In this document: piece after piece, positions 57,146 to 64,000 of the stretch
How positions within the stretch are numbered: position 1 is the first letter of the stretch
Layout of the letters: each line of letters opens with the position of its first letter
Origin: Xanthobacter oligotrophicus
Lineage (GTDB): Bacteria; Pseudomonadota; Alphaproteobacteria; Rhizobiales; Xanthobacteraceae
Assembly (NCBI RefSeq): GCF_008364685.1
Contig: NZ_VTTL01000005.1
Coordinates: 62,001-126,000 of the forward strand
Length of the DNA: 64,000 nucleotides
Direction: 5' to 3'
Notes under the pieces: generated by a model
Databases searched by the model: none
The model's input: only the letters and a program-made list of their open reading frames with translations
What the model was told of the DNA's origin: nothing
Position numbers and translations under genes: made by a program

Positions 57146-57621
57146 ACCGCGTGAATACTTGTTTTCCGGCGGGCCGCGCCCGCGCTGCCCAATTGCGTCG
57201 CCGGCGTAGGAGCGAGGGCGGCTACACCCTCGTGGAGCTTTTGGTGGTCATCACCATCATCGGCCTCATCGTCGCCTTGGTGGGGCCGCGCGTGCTCGGC
57301 TATCTCGGCGACTCGAAGGTGAAGACCGCGAAGATCCAGATCCAGGGCTTCTCCAGCGCCCTCGACCTGTTCTATCTCGACACCGGCCGCTATCCCTCCA
57401 CCTCGGAGGGGCTCGCCGCCCTGGTCCAGCGCACCCCCGGCGCGACCACCTGGAACGGGCCGTACCTGAAGGGCGGAACCCTGCCGTCCGACCCCTGGGG
57501 CAAGCCTTATTCCTATCGCGCGCCGGGCGAGCACGGCGCCTACGACATCGTCTCCCTCGGCTCGGACGGGCAGGAGGGGGGCACCGGCACCGCCGCCGAC
57601 ATCACGAGCTGGTCCAAGTGA
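57142..57621 (+). CDS. gspG: Major pseudopilin GspG
   Basis: Major pseudopilin of 159 residues. A basic leader ends RRRRRSEGG, followed by the type IV pilin N-terminus YTLVELLVVITIIGLIVALV, with Glu at mature position 5 and the cleavage after Gly. The C-terminal calcium-loop region WNGPYLKGGTLPSDPWGKPYSYRAPGEHGAYDIVSLGSDGQ is typical of GspG. The leader is longer than usual (about 27 residues). ATGA overlaps tie it to gspF and GTGA to gspH. Confidence 0.96.
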   Translation: MNRVNTCFPAGRARAAQLRRRRRSEGGYTLVELLVVITIIGLIVALVGPRVLGYLGDSKVKTAKIQIQGFSSALDLFYLDTGRYPSTSEGLAALVQRTPGATTWNGPYLKGGTLPSDPWGKPYSYRAPGEHGAYDIVSLGSDGQEGGTGTAADITSWSK

Positions 57622-58109
57622 GAGACGCGCGCACCACCGCCGCGAAAGCGGGGCAGGCGGGCTTCAGCCTGCTGGAGGTGGTGTGCGCGCTGGCCATCGT
57701 CGCGGCGCTCGCGGCCCTCGCCTTGCCGCGCCTGCCGCTCGGCACCTCGCGCCAGCGGCTTGAGGCCTATGCGGTGGAGGCGGCGGCCCTCCTGAAGGCC
57801 GACCGCGCCGCCGCGATGCGGCGCGGCACGCCGGTCGCAACCGTGGTGGATGCCCCTACAGGCCGCATCCGTTCCGGCGCAGCAGGGCGCCAGGGCGCGC
57901 GGGAGGTGCGCATTCCCGGTGACGTGCGCATGACCGCCGTGCTGCCGAATGTCTGCAACGGCCGCGCGGCGGGCGGGCGCATCGGCTTCCTGCCCTCGGG
58001 CCTGTCGTGCGGCGGGGTGGTCGCCCTCACCCGCAACGGCGCCGGCTATGAGGTGCGGGTGAACTGGCTGACGGGAGGAGTGGAGATTGTCCCGCGCCTC
58101 AAGTCCTGA
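57618..58109 (+). CDS. gspH: Minor pseudopilin GspH
   Basis: Minor pseudopilin of 163 residues. The leader ends KAGQAG before FSLLEVVCALAIVAALAALALPRLP, with Glu5 present. The globular part contains AAALLKADRAAAMRRGTPVATVVD, matching the GspH fold. It starts with a GTG overlapping the gspG stop. Two Cys residues in the C-terminal part (NVCNG and LSCGG) could form a disulfide. Confidence 0.9.
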   Translation: MRDARTTAAKAGQAGFSLLEVVCALAIVAALAALALPRLPLGTSRQRLEAYAVEAAALLKADRAAAMRRGTPVATVVDAPTGRIRSGAAGRQGAREVRIPGDVRMTAVLPNVCNGRAAGGRIGFLPSGLSCGGVVALTRNGAGYEVRVNWLTGGVEIVPRLKS

Positions 58110-58500
58110 TGCCGCCACCGGCGCTACGGCGTGCGCCGGCTTCACCCTGCTGGAGGTGCTGGTGGCGCTCGCCGTGGCGGCGGCGGTGCTGGCCGCCATC
58201 GGGCAGGTCATGGGCGCCAACGGGCGCGGCGCCCGGGCGCTGGAGGCGCGCGCCGGGCTCATCTCCACTGCGCGGGCTGTGGAGGCCGGCATCCCGGCCC
58301 GGAGCGCTCTCGCCCTCGGCCGCACCGATGGCGACATCGCCGGCCATGGCTGGCGCATGGATGTGCGGCCCCTCGCCGTGGCCGGGGTGCCCGATGGCGC
58401 GAAATGGGCGCCGCGCGACGTGGTGATCCGCGTGCGCGCGCCCTCCGGCGCCATGGTGGTGCTGGAGACGGTGCGCCTCGTGCCGGTGGCCGTCGAATGA
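58087..58500 (+). CDS. gspI: Minor pseudopilin GspI
   Basis: Minor pseudopilin of 137 residues. The leader ends ATACAG, followed by FTLLEVLVALAVAAAVLAAIGQVM with Glu5. The rest (WRMDVRPLAVAGVP...VRVRAPSGAMVVLETVRLVP) matches GspI. It uses a TTG start at 58087 with GGAGTGGAG directly upstream and overlaps gspH by 23 bases. GspI, J and K form the tip complex of the pseudopilus. Confidence 0.9.
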   Translation: MSRASSPDAATGATACAGFTLLEVLVALAVAAAVLAAIGQVMGANGRGARALEARAGLISTARAVEAGIPARSALALGRTDGDIAGHGWRMDVRPLAVAGVPDGAKWAPRDVVIRVRAPSGAMVVLETVRLVPVAVE

Positions 58501-59210
58501 GCCGGGCTTCCCTGCGCCGGCCAGCCGTGGCCGGCTTCTCCCTCATCGAGGTGCTGGTGGCGCTGACGCTGACCGGCCTCGTGCTCTCGGCGCTGGCCAT
58601 GGTGACGGGCAAATGGCTGCCCAGCTGGCAGCGCGGCCTTGCCCGCGTGGAGGCGAGCGAACTCATCGCCCTCGCCGTGGACCGCATGGCCGCGGACCTT
58701 GCCGCCGCCGAATTCGTGCCGGCCAATCTCACGGCCAGGCGCCCCCTGTTCGTGGGCACGTCCTCGTCCGTGCTGTTCGTGCGCACGGCGCTCGGCCCGA
58801 ATGCGCGGCCGGGACTTGAAATCGTACAGTTAGCGGCGGCCGGCGGCGGCGGGCTCGCGCGCAGCGCAGCCTCCTTCGCTCCGCGCCCGGCCGATGCGGG
58901 CCTGCCGCCATTCGGGGCGCCGGTGCCGCTGCTGGGCGCGGCTTACCGGGCCTCCTTCTCCTATGCGGGGCGCGACGGGGTGTGGCGCGACGGCTGGACC
59001 GACGCCGACACCCTGCCGCGTGCGGTGCGCATGGTGATCCGCGAGGCGCGTACCGGCCGGGCCCTCGACGCTTCCAGTGCGGTGGTGATCCGCGCCGAGC
59101 TCCCGGCGGTGTGCGTCACCGACGAGACCCGCCCCGTCTGCGCCAAGTCGCGCCCGGCGGGGGCCGGGCAGGGCGTACCGGATGCATCGGGCGAGGGGCG
59201 CGCGCCATGA
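58497..59210 (+). CDS. gspJ: Minor pseudopilin GspJ
   Basis: Minor pseudopilin of 237 residues. The leader ends RPAVAG before FSLIEVLVALTLTGLVLSALAMV, with Glu5. The globular part (VDRMAADLAAAEFVPANL, VRMVIREARTGRAL) is of the GspJ type, with a C-terminal disordered tail. It overlaps gspI and gspK by four bases each. Confidence 0.9.
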   Translation: MSRASLRRPAVAGFSLIEVLVALTLTGLVLSALAMVTGKWLPSWQRGLARVEASELIALAVDRMAADLAAAEFVPANLTARRPLFVGTSSSVLFVRTALGPNARPGLEIVQLAAAGGGGLARSAASFAPRPADAGLPPFGAPVPLLGAAYRASFSYAGRDGVWRDGWTDADTLPRAVRMVIREARTGRALDASSAVVIRAELPAVCVTDETRPVCAKSRPAGAGQGVPDASGEGRAP

Positions 59211-60148
59211 CCGCCATGATCGCCGCATCCGTTGCCGCGTCTTCACCGCGCGATCCCGCCGATGCGGACGGTGCCCGCCGCGACGGCTTCATCCTGGTGG
59301 CGGTGCTGTGGATCCTCGCCGCGCTCGCTACCCTCGCCACGGTCTATGCGGTCTACATCTCCAGCACCGCAACGGCCGCCGCGGTGCGCGATGACGGCCT
59401 GCTCGCCCACGGCCTCGCCACGGCGGCAGTCGAGATCGCGGCCCTTCGCCTCGTCGCCGTGCCGAAGGACAAGCGGCCCTCCAGCGGCGAGGTGGCGTTC
59501 CGGATGGGCAAGGCCAGCGTGAGTGCCACCTTTGTCGGTGAGGCGGCGCGTATCGACCTCAACGCGGCGCCCAAGGACCTGCTCGCCGGCCTGTTCACGG
59601 CGCTGGGCGCGCCCGCGGAAGCGGCCGCCGATTTTGCCGACCGCATCCTCGGCTTCCGCACACCATCCTCCGGCGATGGCGGGCGGGAGGTGGCGCTCTA
59701 TCGCGACGCCGGCCTCGATTACGGGCCGCGGGGCGCGCCCTTCGTGCATGTGGAGGAGATCTGGCGGGTGGTGGGCCTGCCGCCGGCGCTGGTGGAGCAG
59801 GCGCTGCCGCATCTCACCGTGTTCAGCGGGCGCGGCGAGATCAACGCGGCCGATGCCGATCCCGTGGTGCGCGCGGCCCTGCCCGGCGCGGCGCCGCCGG
59901 ATGCGATCGGCGGGGAGGGCGCGCAAGGCGCACCTGCGGTCCTGCCCGGCACCGTCCGCGAGGCGAGCGACGCGGTGCGCGTGCGCATCCGCATGGCGTT
60001 CGATAATGGGCGCCATCGGGCGGCCGAGGCGGTGATCCTGCTGCGCGACTTCGGCGACGATCCCTATCGGGTCCTCTCCTGGCGCGAGGATATCGACCTG
60101 CCTGCGGAGACCCCGCCGCCGCGCCCCAAGGCGGAGCGCCGGCCATGA
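59207..60148 (+). CDS. gspK: Pseudopilin tip protein GspK
   Basis: Large minor pseudopilin of 313 residues that caps the tip with GspI and GspJ. The leader ends GARRDG before FILVAVLWILAALATLATVYAVY. Glu5 is replaced by Ala, as is normal for GspK. The alpha domain insert follows (RIDLNAAPKDLLAGLFTALG, FADRILGFRTP, FVHVEEIWRVVGLPPALVEQALPHLTVFSGRGEINAA). Overlaps of four bases on both sides. Confidence 0.92.
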   Translation: MTAMIAASVAASSPRDPADADGARRDGFILVAVLWILAALATLATVYAVYISSTATAAAVRDDGLLAHGLATAAVEIAALRLVAVPKDKRPSSGEVAFRMGKASVSATFVGEAARIDLNAAPKDLLAGLFTALGAPAEAAADFADRILGFRTPSSGDGGREVALYRDAGLDYGPRGAPFVHVEEIWRVVGLPPALVEQALPHLTVFSGRGEINAADADPVVRAALPGAAPPDAIGGEGAQGAPAVLPGTVREASDAVRVRIRMAFDNGRHRAAEAVILLRDFGDDPYRVLSWREDIDLPAETPPPRPKAERRP

Positions 60149-61227
60149 CGCAGATGACGACGCACTCCCCGTCCTCGGCCGTCTCCCTGGCGCGGTTGCT
60201 CGACGCCTTCTCCGTCTTCATCGACCTTGCCGCCGGCTTCTTCGCCGACCTGCGCGGCCGGCTCACGCGCGGGGCGCCGGCGCGTCTGGTGGAGGGGGAG
60301 GGCGGGGTGTTCACGTTGGCCCTGCCGGGCGGGACGGTCCGTCTCCGGCTGGACGATCCCACCCCATTTCCGCCGGAGATCGCGGCGGCGCTCAAGGGGC
60401 GGGAGGTGGAGCTGGCGCTCGATCCCGGCCGCTTCCTGTTCCGGCCGCTGGAGCTGCCGCGTGGCGCGGCGGCATTCCTCGACGGCATCGTGCGCTCGCA
60501 GATCGACCGCCTGACGCCCTGGAGCGCGACCGAAGCGGCCTATGGCTTCACGGCGCCGCAGGAGGCCCCCGACGATCGCCTCGCCCTCACCGTGGCCGCC
60601 ACCGCACGGGCCCGCATTTCACCCCTCGTGGAGCGGCTGAAGGCGCAGGGCGTGGGCGCCATCCTCGTGACCACGCAGGCGGATGGCATGGGGGCGCCCA
60701 TCCGTGTGCTCGATCATGCGGCGTCCGGCGCGGCCTCGGGTGCCGCCGGGGTGCGGCGGATCCTGCTCGCGGTGCTCGGAGGCGCAGCGGGGGCCGCCCT
60801 GCTGGCGCTCGCCGTGTCCGGCCTGGTCGGCGGCAGCCTCGATGCGGATCTGGGCGACATCACCCAGCGTATCGCCGCCCAGCGCAGGGCCATGGTAGCC
60901 GCCCGCGACGGGCAGGGCGGGGCCGGGGGTGTCCTGGCCGCCCTCGAACGGCGCAAGCGCGAGGTGCCCGCCGGCGTTCTGGTGCTGGAGGCGCTGTCGC
61001 AGGTGCTGCCCGACGACACCTATGTCACCGAGTTGCAGATCGAGGGCGACAAGGTGGAGGTGACGGGCGTCTCGCGGGAGGCGGCGGCGCTGATCCGCCT
61101 GCTGGAGCAGTCTCGCCAGTTCGCCGAAGCCACCTTCGTGGCGCCCACCACCCGCGCGCCGGGCGAGGCCGGCGAGCGCTTCCAAATCTCCGCGCGCGTC
61201 CTCCTGCCCATGGAGGTGGGGCGATGA
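60145..61227 (+). CDS. gspL: Type II secretion assembly protein GspL
   Basis: Inner-membrane protein of 360 residues that recruits GspE and binds GspM. An actin-like cytoplasmic domain (about 50-190, LALDPGRFLFRPLELPRGAAAFLDGIVRSQIDRLTPW) precedes a single helix (ILLAVLGGAAGAALLALAVSGLVGG). A periplasmic PilN-like ferredoxin-fold domain follows (LEALSQVLPDDTYVTELQIEGDKVEVTGVSREAAALIRLLEQS). It is a divergent GspL, but its gene position confirms it. Confidence 0.88.
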   Translation: MTQMTTHSPSSAVSLARLLDAFSVFIDLAAGFFADLRGRLTRGAPARLVEGEGGVFTLALPGGTVRLRLDDPTPFPPEIAAALKGREVELALDPGRFLFRPLELPRGAAAFLDGIVRSQIDRLTPWSATEAAYGFTAPQEAPDDRLALTVAATARARISPLVERLKAQGVGAILVTTQADGMGAPIRVLDHAASGAASGAAGVRRILLAVLGGAAGAALLALAVSGLVGGSLDADLGDITQRIAAQRRAMVAARDGQGGAGGVLAALERRKREVPAGVLVLEALSQVLPDDTYVTELQIEGDKVEVTGVSREAAALIRLLEQSRQFAEATFVAPTTRAPGEAGERFQISARVLLPMEVGR

Positions 61228-61799
61228 GCATGCTGTCGTCCGTTGTCCCGGCCGGCCGGCGGCCGCTGCTTGCGGCGCTGTGCTATCTGGCACTGGTGGT
61301 GGCCCTTCTCGCGGTGGCGGGGAGCGCTGTCGGCGACCTCATGGACAAGCGCACCGCCGTGGCCGAGGCTTCCGATGCGCTGGACCGGCTGCAGGGTCGC
61401 AAGCCGCCCCGCGCCGGCGACCCGGCGGACCCGTGGACCGGCGCGCCGGTGCTGGAGGGACCCACGGTGACGGTGGCGGGCGCCGTGCTCATGCAGCGCA
61501 TCGCCGCCGCCGTGGAGCGCGCGGGAGGGCGCATCACTTCGTCCCGGCCGGAGCTTCAGGGCACGCCCTACGGGCCGGGCTTCGTCGCCGTGGCCGCCAG
61601 CCTCGACATCGGCGCGGATGGGCTCCAGAAGCTGCTCTACGACATCGAGGCGGGCCAGCCGTTCCTGTTCGTGGACCAGCTGGCGATCCAGAGCGAGGCG
61701 CCGTCCTCCGGCGGGAGGTCGGCGGACGGGGGCAGCCAGCAGCAGATAGCGCTGAAAGTGACCTTCACTGCCTACGGCCAATGGCAGGGTGCGCGATGA
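61224..61799 (+). CDS. gspM: Type II secretion assembly protein GspM
   Basis: Bitopic membrane protein of 191 residues, partner of GspL. The N-terminal helix is LLAALCYLALVVALLAVAGSAVGDLM. A coiled segment and a periplasmic ferredoxin-like domain follow (LMQRIAAAVERAGGRITSSRPELQG, LQKLLYDIEAGQPFLFVDQLAIQSE). This is the GspMb-type form. ATGA overlaps join it to gspL and the next gene. Confidence 0.88.
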   Translation: MSMLSSVVPAGRRPLLAALCYLALVVALLAVAGSAVGDLMDKRTAVAEASDALDRLQGRKPPRAGDPADPWTGAPVLEGPTVTVAGAVLMQRIAAAVERAGGRITSSRPELQGTPYGPGFVAVAASLDIGADGLQKLLYDIEAGQPFLFVDQLAIQSEAPSSGGRSADGGSQQQIALKVTFTAYGQWQGAR

Positions 61800-62644
61800 G
61801 AGCTTTCGCGCCGGTCCTCGGCCGTCTTCCCTCGGAAGTCTTCCTCCGGAAGGCTCGGTCGCTACTGGGGCTTGGTCTGCGTCTACACCGGGAATCTCCC
61901 GGCGTCGGCCCAGGCCAACGGCTTTGGTCTTTAACTGATGCCGGGCGAGCTTCGCCCAGCCGGCCCGTGGGCCTGGACCAGCGGGCGTTGATCCTGGGTG
62001 TCGTGACGGTGGTCCTGATGTCGCCCGCCGGTCCTGCGCGCGCAAACGATCTAGAAGCGCCCATCCCGCCGGCTGGCCCGGTCCAGGTCCGCACGGCCGA
62101 TGGCGGCGATGGGGCTAGAGGCCCCGGCCAGCCGCAGGCGGCGCCGCGCGGCAATCCCCTGTGGTCGCTTCCGCTTGAGCGGCTCGAGGCCACCCGCGCG
62201 CGGCCCCTCTTCTCGCCCTCGCGGCGCCCGCCGGCAACGGCCGAGGCCCCGCCGCCGCCCCCGCCCGCCGCGCCGATGGCGGCGGCTCCGGCGCGGCCGC
62301 GCGTCACCCTTATCGGCACCGTGGTGGGGCTGGGCGACGCCTATGGCATCTTCCTCGATCCGGCGAGCAATGCCGTTTTGAGGCTGCGCACCGGGGAGAG
62401 CTTTGAGGGCTGGGTGCTGCGCTCCGTCAGTGTGCGCGACGCGCTGCTGCAGAACGGCCGCAACAGCGTGGTGCTGGCGCTTCCGACCTCGGGGAGCGGT
62501 GGCGCGACGCCGGCCGCCCGCGGGCCGGACGGCACCCCCCTGCTGGCCCGGCCGGGCCGTCCCGCCGCCGAGCGGCCGACAGCGCACATCATCGCCCCGT
62601 ACCGGCCCCCTCCGGCACTCTCGGACATCGAATCCAGCCATTGA
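61796..62644 (+). CDS. GspC/GspN-like type II secretion protein
   Basis: A 282-residue protein that ends the secretion operon. One hydrophobic segment (LILGVVTVVLMSPAGPARA, about residues 62-82) is preceded by an unusually long cytoplasmic part. The periplasmic part contains LERLEATRARPLFSPSRRPP, a Pro-rich linker and RVTLIGTVVGLGDAYGIFLDPASNAVLRLRTGESFEGWVLRSVSVRDALL. This resembles the homology region (HR) domain by which GspC contacts the secretin. No other gspC is in the cluster, so this may be its functional replacement. GspN is the alternative name used for such genes. Confidence 0.75.
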   Translation: MRAFAPVLGRLPSEVFLRKARSLLGLGLRLHRESPGVGPGQRLWSLTDAGRASPSRPVGLDQRALILGVVTVVLMSPAGPARANDLEAPIPPAGPVQVRTADGGDGARGPGQPQAAPRGNPLWSLPLERLEATRARPLFSPSRRPPATAEAPPPPPPAAPMAAAPARPRVTLIGTVVGLGDAYGIFLDPASNAVLRLRTGESFEGWVLRSVSVRDALLQNGRNSVVLALPTSGSGGATPAARGPDGTPLLARPGRPAAERPTAHIIAPYRPPPALSDIESSH

Positions 62645-62759
62645 CGCTGACTGCGCCGGCCGGGCGCGCCGGGTCGCTCCATCGTCATCGGCAGGTCACA
62701 GCCCATGGGGAAAGTGCGCCCCGTCTCCCCTAATTCTGCCGGACCGGACGGGCGCCATC

Positions 62760-63380
62760 GTGAGCCAGCTTATCGGATTGTTTCCCACCCCGGTGATGCG
62801 GGTGCCGGGATTGCTCGAACCGGAGACGGTGGCTGCCCTCGCCGCCGAGGCGCAGGACGCCACCAGCCTCACCAACGCCTATTCCGACCTGCTCTCCCAC
62901 ACCCCCGTGGCGGGCACCGAGGCTAACTCCCTGCACGGCCGGCTCGGCGCGCTGGTGCTGCCCAAGGTGGCGGAATTCGGCGAGGTGCTGTTCGGCGAGG
63001 CGCTCACCTGGCAGATCAAGGAAATCTGGGTGAACGTGCTGGAGCCCGGCGGGCACCAGGCCATCCACACCCACGCCAACAGCTTCATCTCCGGCGTGGT
63101 CTATCTTACCGAGGCGCATCCCTCCGCCAACATCGTGTTCCACAAGAGCATCGGCGGCACCGGCTTCCTGTTCGGCAACAGCAATCCCAACGCCCGCGTC
63201 AACGCCTTCAACGGCGGCAAGTGGGCCATGCCGGAGACGCGTGCCGGCGATCTCGTGATGTTCCCGAGCTACCTGCTGCACGAGGTGCCCGCCAATCGCG
63301 GCGAGCGGCGCATCTCCATCGCCTTCAACGCCATTCCCGACCGGCTCGACAATTTCGGCTACGCCATCCGCTTCGCGTGA
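62760..63380 (+). CDS. 2OG-Fe(II) oxygenase-like protein (TIGR02466 type)
   Basis: A 206-residue protein of the putative 2-oxoglutarate/Fe(II) oxygenase family TIGR02466. The double-stranded beta-helix region shows the metal-ligand pattern HTHANSFISGVVYL and a C-terminal HEVPANRGERRISIAFN, with the Arg that would bind 2-oxoglutarate. The substrate is unknown. The GTG at 62760 fits the conserved start (SQLIGLFPTPVM). It lies 115 bases after the secretion operon on the same strand and has no signal peptide, so it acts in the cytosol. Confidence 0.87.
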   Translation: MSQLIGLFPTPVMRVPGLLEPETVAALAAEAQDATSLTNAYSDLLSHTPVAGTEANSLHGRLGALVLPKVAEFGEVLFGEALTWQIKEIWVNVLEPGGHQAIHTHANSFISGVVYLTEAHPSANIVFHKSIGGTGFLFGNSNPNARVNAFNGGKWAMPETRAGDLVMFPSYLLHEVPANRGERRISIAFNAIPDRLDNFGYAIRFA

Positions 63381-63406
63381 GCGGGCGGCCTTTTCAGGAG
63401 TTCACG

Positions 63407-63892
63407 ATGCAACCCGCCTCCGTCCTCGCCGCGCTTGTCGCCGGCCTCGTCGCCGGCATGGCTGCGCCGGCCCTCGCCCAGTGCGCGTTCGACCAGTCGG
63501 TGCCCAATGCCAACGACATTCTGGGCGACGCGCAGCCGGCGGTGAGCATCGACTTCACCGACGAGTTCGAACTCCACGAGGTGCGGGTGATCGGGCCGGA
63601 CAATGCCGAATGGCCCACCGACTGGACCCGCCCTGCCGAGCAGGTGCGCAAGACCGAGTTTCGCGTCACCCAGCCCCTGCCACCGGGCAAGTATATGGTG
63701 ATCTGGAACGGATACCTGCGCCGCCATTACCACGCCGACGGCGGCTCCATTCCCTTCACCGTGGCTGCTGCGGGCGAGGCGCCGACGCCGCATCCGGCGG
63801 CAGCGCCGCAAGAAGGCGGCGTGCATCGGGTCGGGCCGGGTTCGCCCTATCGAGTGCTTCTAGGAGGCGGCGCGCCGCAGCAGGCTCGCTGA
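63407..63892 (+). CDS. CopC-domain periplasmic protein
   Basis: Exported protein of 161 residues. The signal peptide is VLAALVAGLVAGMAAPALAQ. The mature part is a CopC-like immunoglobulin fold (AVSIDFTDEFELHEVRVIGPDNAEW, PLPPGKYMVIWNGYLRRHYHADGGSIPFTVA). Metal ligands may include the mature N-terminal region and the His residues of RRHYHADG. The last 45 residues are low complexity and overlap an antisense gene by 137 bases. TCAGGAG precedes the ATG. Confidence 0.85.
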   Translation: MQPASVLAALVAGLVAGMAAPALAQCAFDQSVPNANDILGDAQPAVSIDFTDEFELHEVRVIGPDNAEWPTDWTRPAEQVRKTEFRVTQPLPPGKYMVIWNGYLRRHYHADGGSIPFTVAAAGEAPTPHPAAAPQEGGVHRVGPGSPYRVLLGGGAPQQAR

Positions 63893-64000
63893 CCGCGCGC
63901 TGCCGCGCCATGGCGAGCACCGGCGCGTAGGCCGGCTCGAAATCCGGGCTCATGCGCACGATCTCGATGAGGCGCGGGGCGAGCGTGCCTATCACGTCTC
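63756..64000 (-). CDS. C-terminal part of an unidentified, TPR/synthase-like protein (cut by window edge)
   Basis: The frame is open to the right edge, so this is probably the 3' end of a larger gene. The visible 80 residues are helical (LAPRLIEIVRMSPDFEPAYAPVLAMARQRAVSEPAAARRLLEALDRANPARPDARRLLAAL). They resemble the C-terminal helical tail of fused membrane spermidine-synthase-like proteins; I hold that loosely. A GTG at 63995 could also start a short independent ORF. It overlaps the convergent CopC-domain gene by 137 bases. Confidence 0.45.
   Translation of the reverse strand, partial: DVIGTLAPRLIEIVRMSPDFEPAYAPVLAMARQRAVSEPAAARRLLEALDRANPARPDARRLLAALPPDAASAPRPQQPR

Overview
The window is GC-rich, densely coding chromosomal DNA of an alphaproteobacterium of the order Hyphomicrobiales (Rhizobiales). 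The proB-proA-nadD-rsfS-rlmH order, a stand-alone atpHAGDC operon, GapR, a cysteine-free L36 and a typical rhizobial intergenic repeat all point there. The protein style suggests a Xanthobacter/Azorhizobium-like member of the Xanthobacteraceae; that genus-level guess is inference only. There are no rRNA or tRNA genes, no CRISPR arrays and no intact transposases that I can see.

Region 1 (1-10.7 kb): the end of a housekeeping block. It holds obgE (cut by the left edge), a vapBC-like toxin-antitoxin pair, proB, a 1.1 kb lower-GC interruption with one antisense ORF, then proA, nadD, rsfS, rlmH, rpmJ, a TPR protein, a DUF1036 protein, a DMT permease and gapR. Region 2 (10.8-20.6 kb): cell-envelope genes, namely a YcbK-like DUF882 peptidase, a large L,D-transpeptidase, an orphan REC-Fis regulator, oligoendopeptidase F, an EnvC-like LytM factor and a CtpA protease. 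The last two overlap and probably cooperate in peptidoglycan remodelling. Region 3 (20.8-23.9 kb): a complete polar amino-acid ABC importer with a Tat-type leader on its binding protein. Region 4 (24.1-29.6 kb): the F1 ATP synthase operon atpHAGDC, with a small two-helix membrane protein inserted between atpD and atpC.

Region 5 (29.7-37.8 kb) is the most interesting stretch: a Crp/Fnr-family regulator without canonical DNA-contact residues, an SsuA/TauA-type ABC importer whose binding protein carries an extra NosL-like C-terminal domain, a 7Fe ferredoxin, a ferredoxin-NADP reductase, a YeiH-type anion exporter and a CysB/YeiE-type LysR regulator, all on one strand. I read it as a possible sulfur-compound uptake, reduction and export module; the substrate is unknown. 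Region 6 (37.7-50.3 kb): an ABC-F ATPase, an alpha/beta hydrolase, dapE, a DUF3772 MscS channel, a CAP lipoprotein, an acyl-CoA ligase, a hicAB pair, several small unknown proteins, an SRPBCC protein and a TetR regulator.

Region 7 (50.3-62.6 kb): a type II secretion system in two divergent arms, gspD-gspO (with a Sel1 protein) leftward and gspEFGHIJKLM plus a GspC/GspN-like gene rightward, with nearly every start codon overlapping the preceding stop. It is followed by a 2OG-Fe(II) oxygenase-like protein, a CopC-domain protein and the 3' end of an antisense gene cut by the right edge. Several dispersed intergenic repeats and hairpins are scattered through the window.
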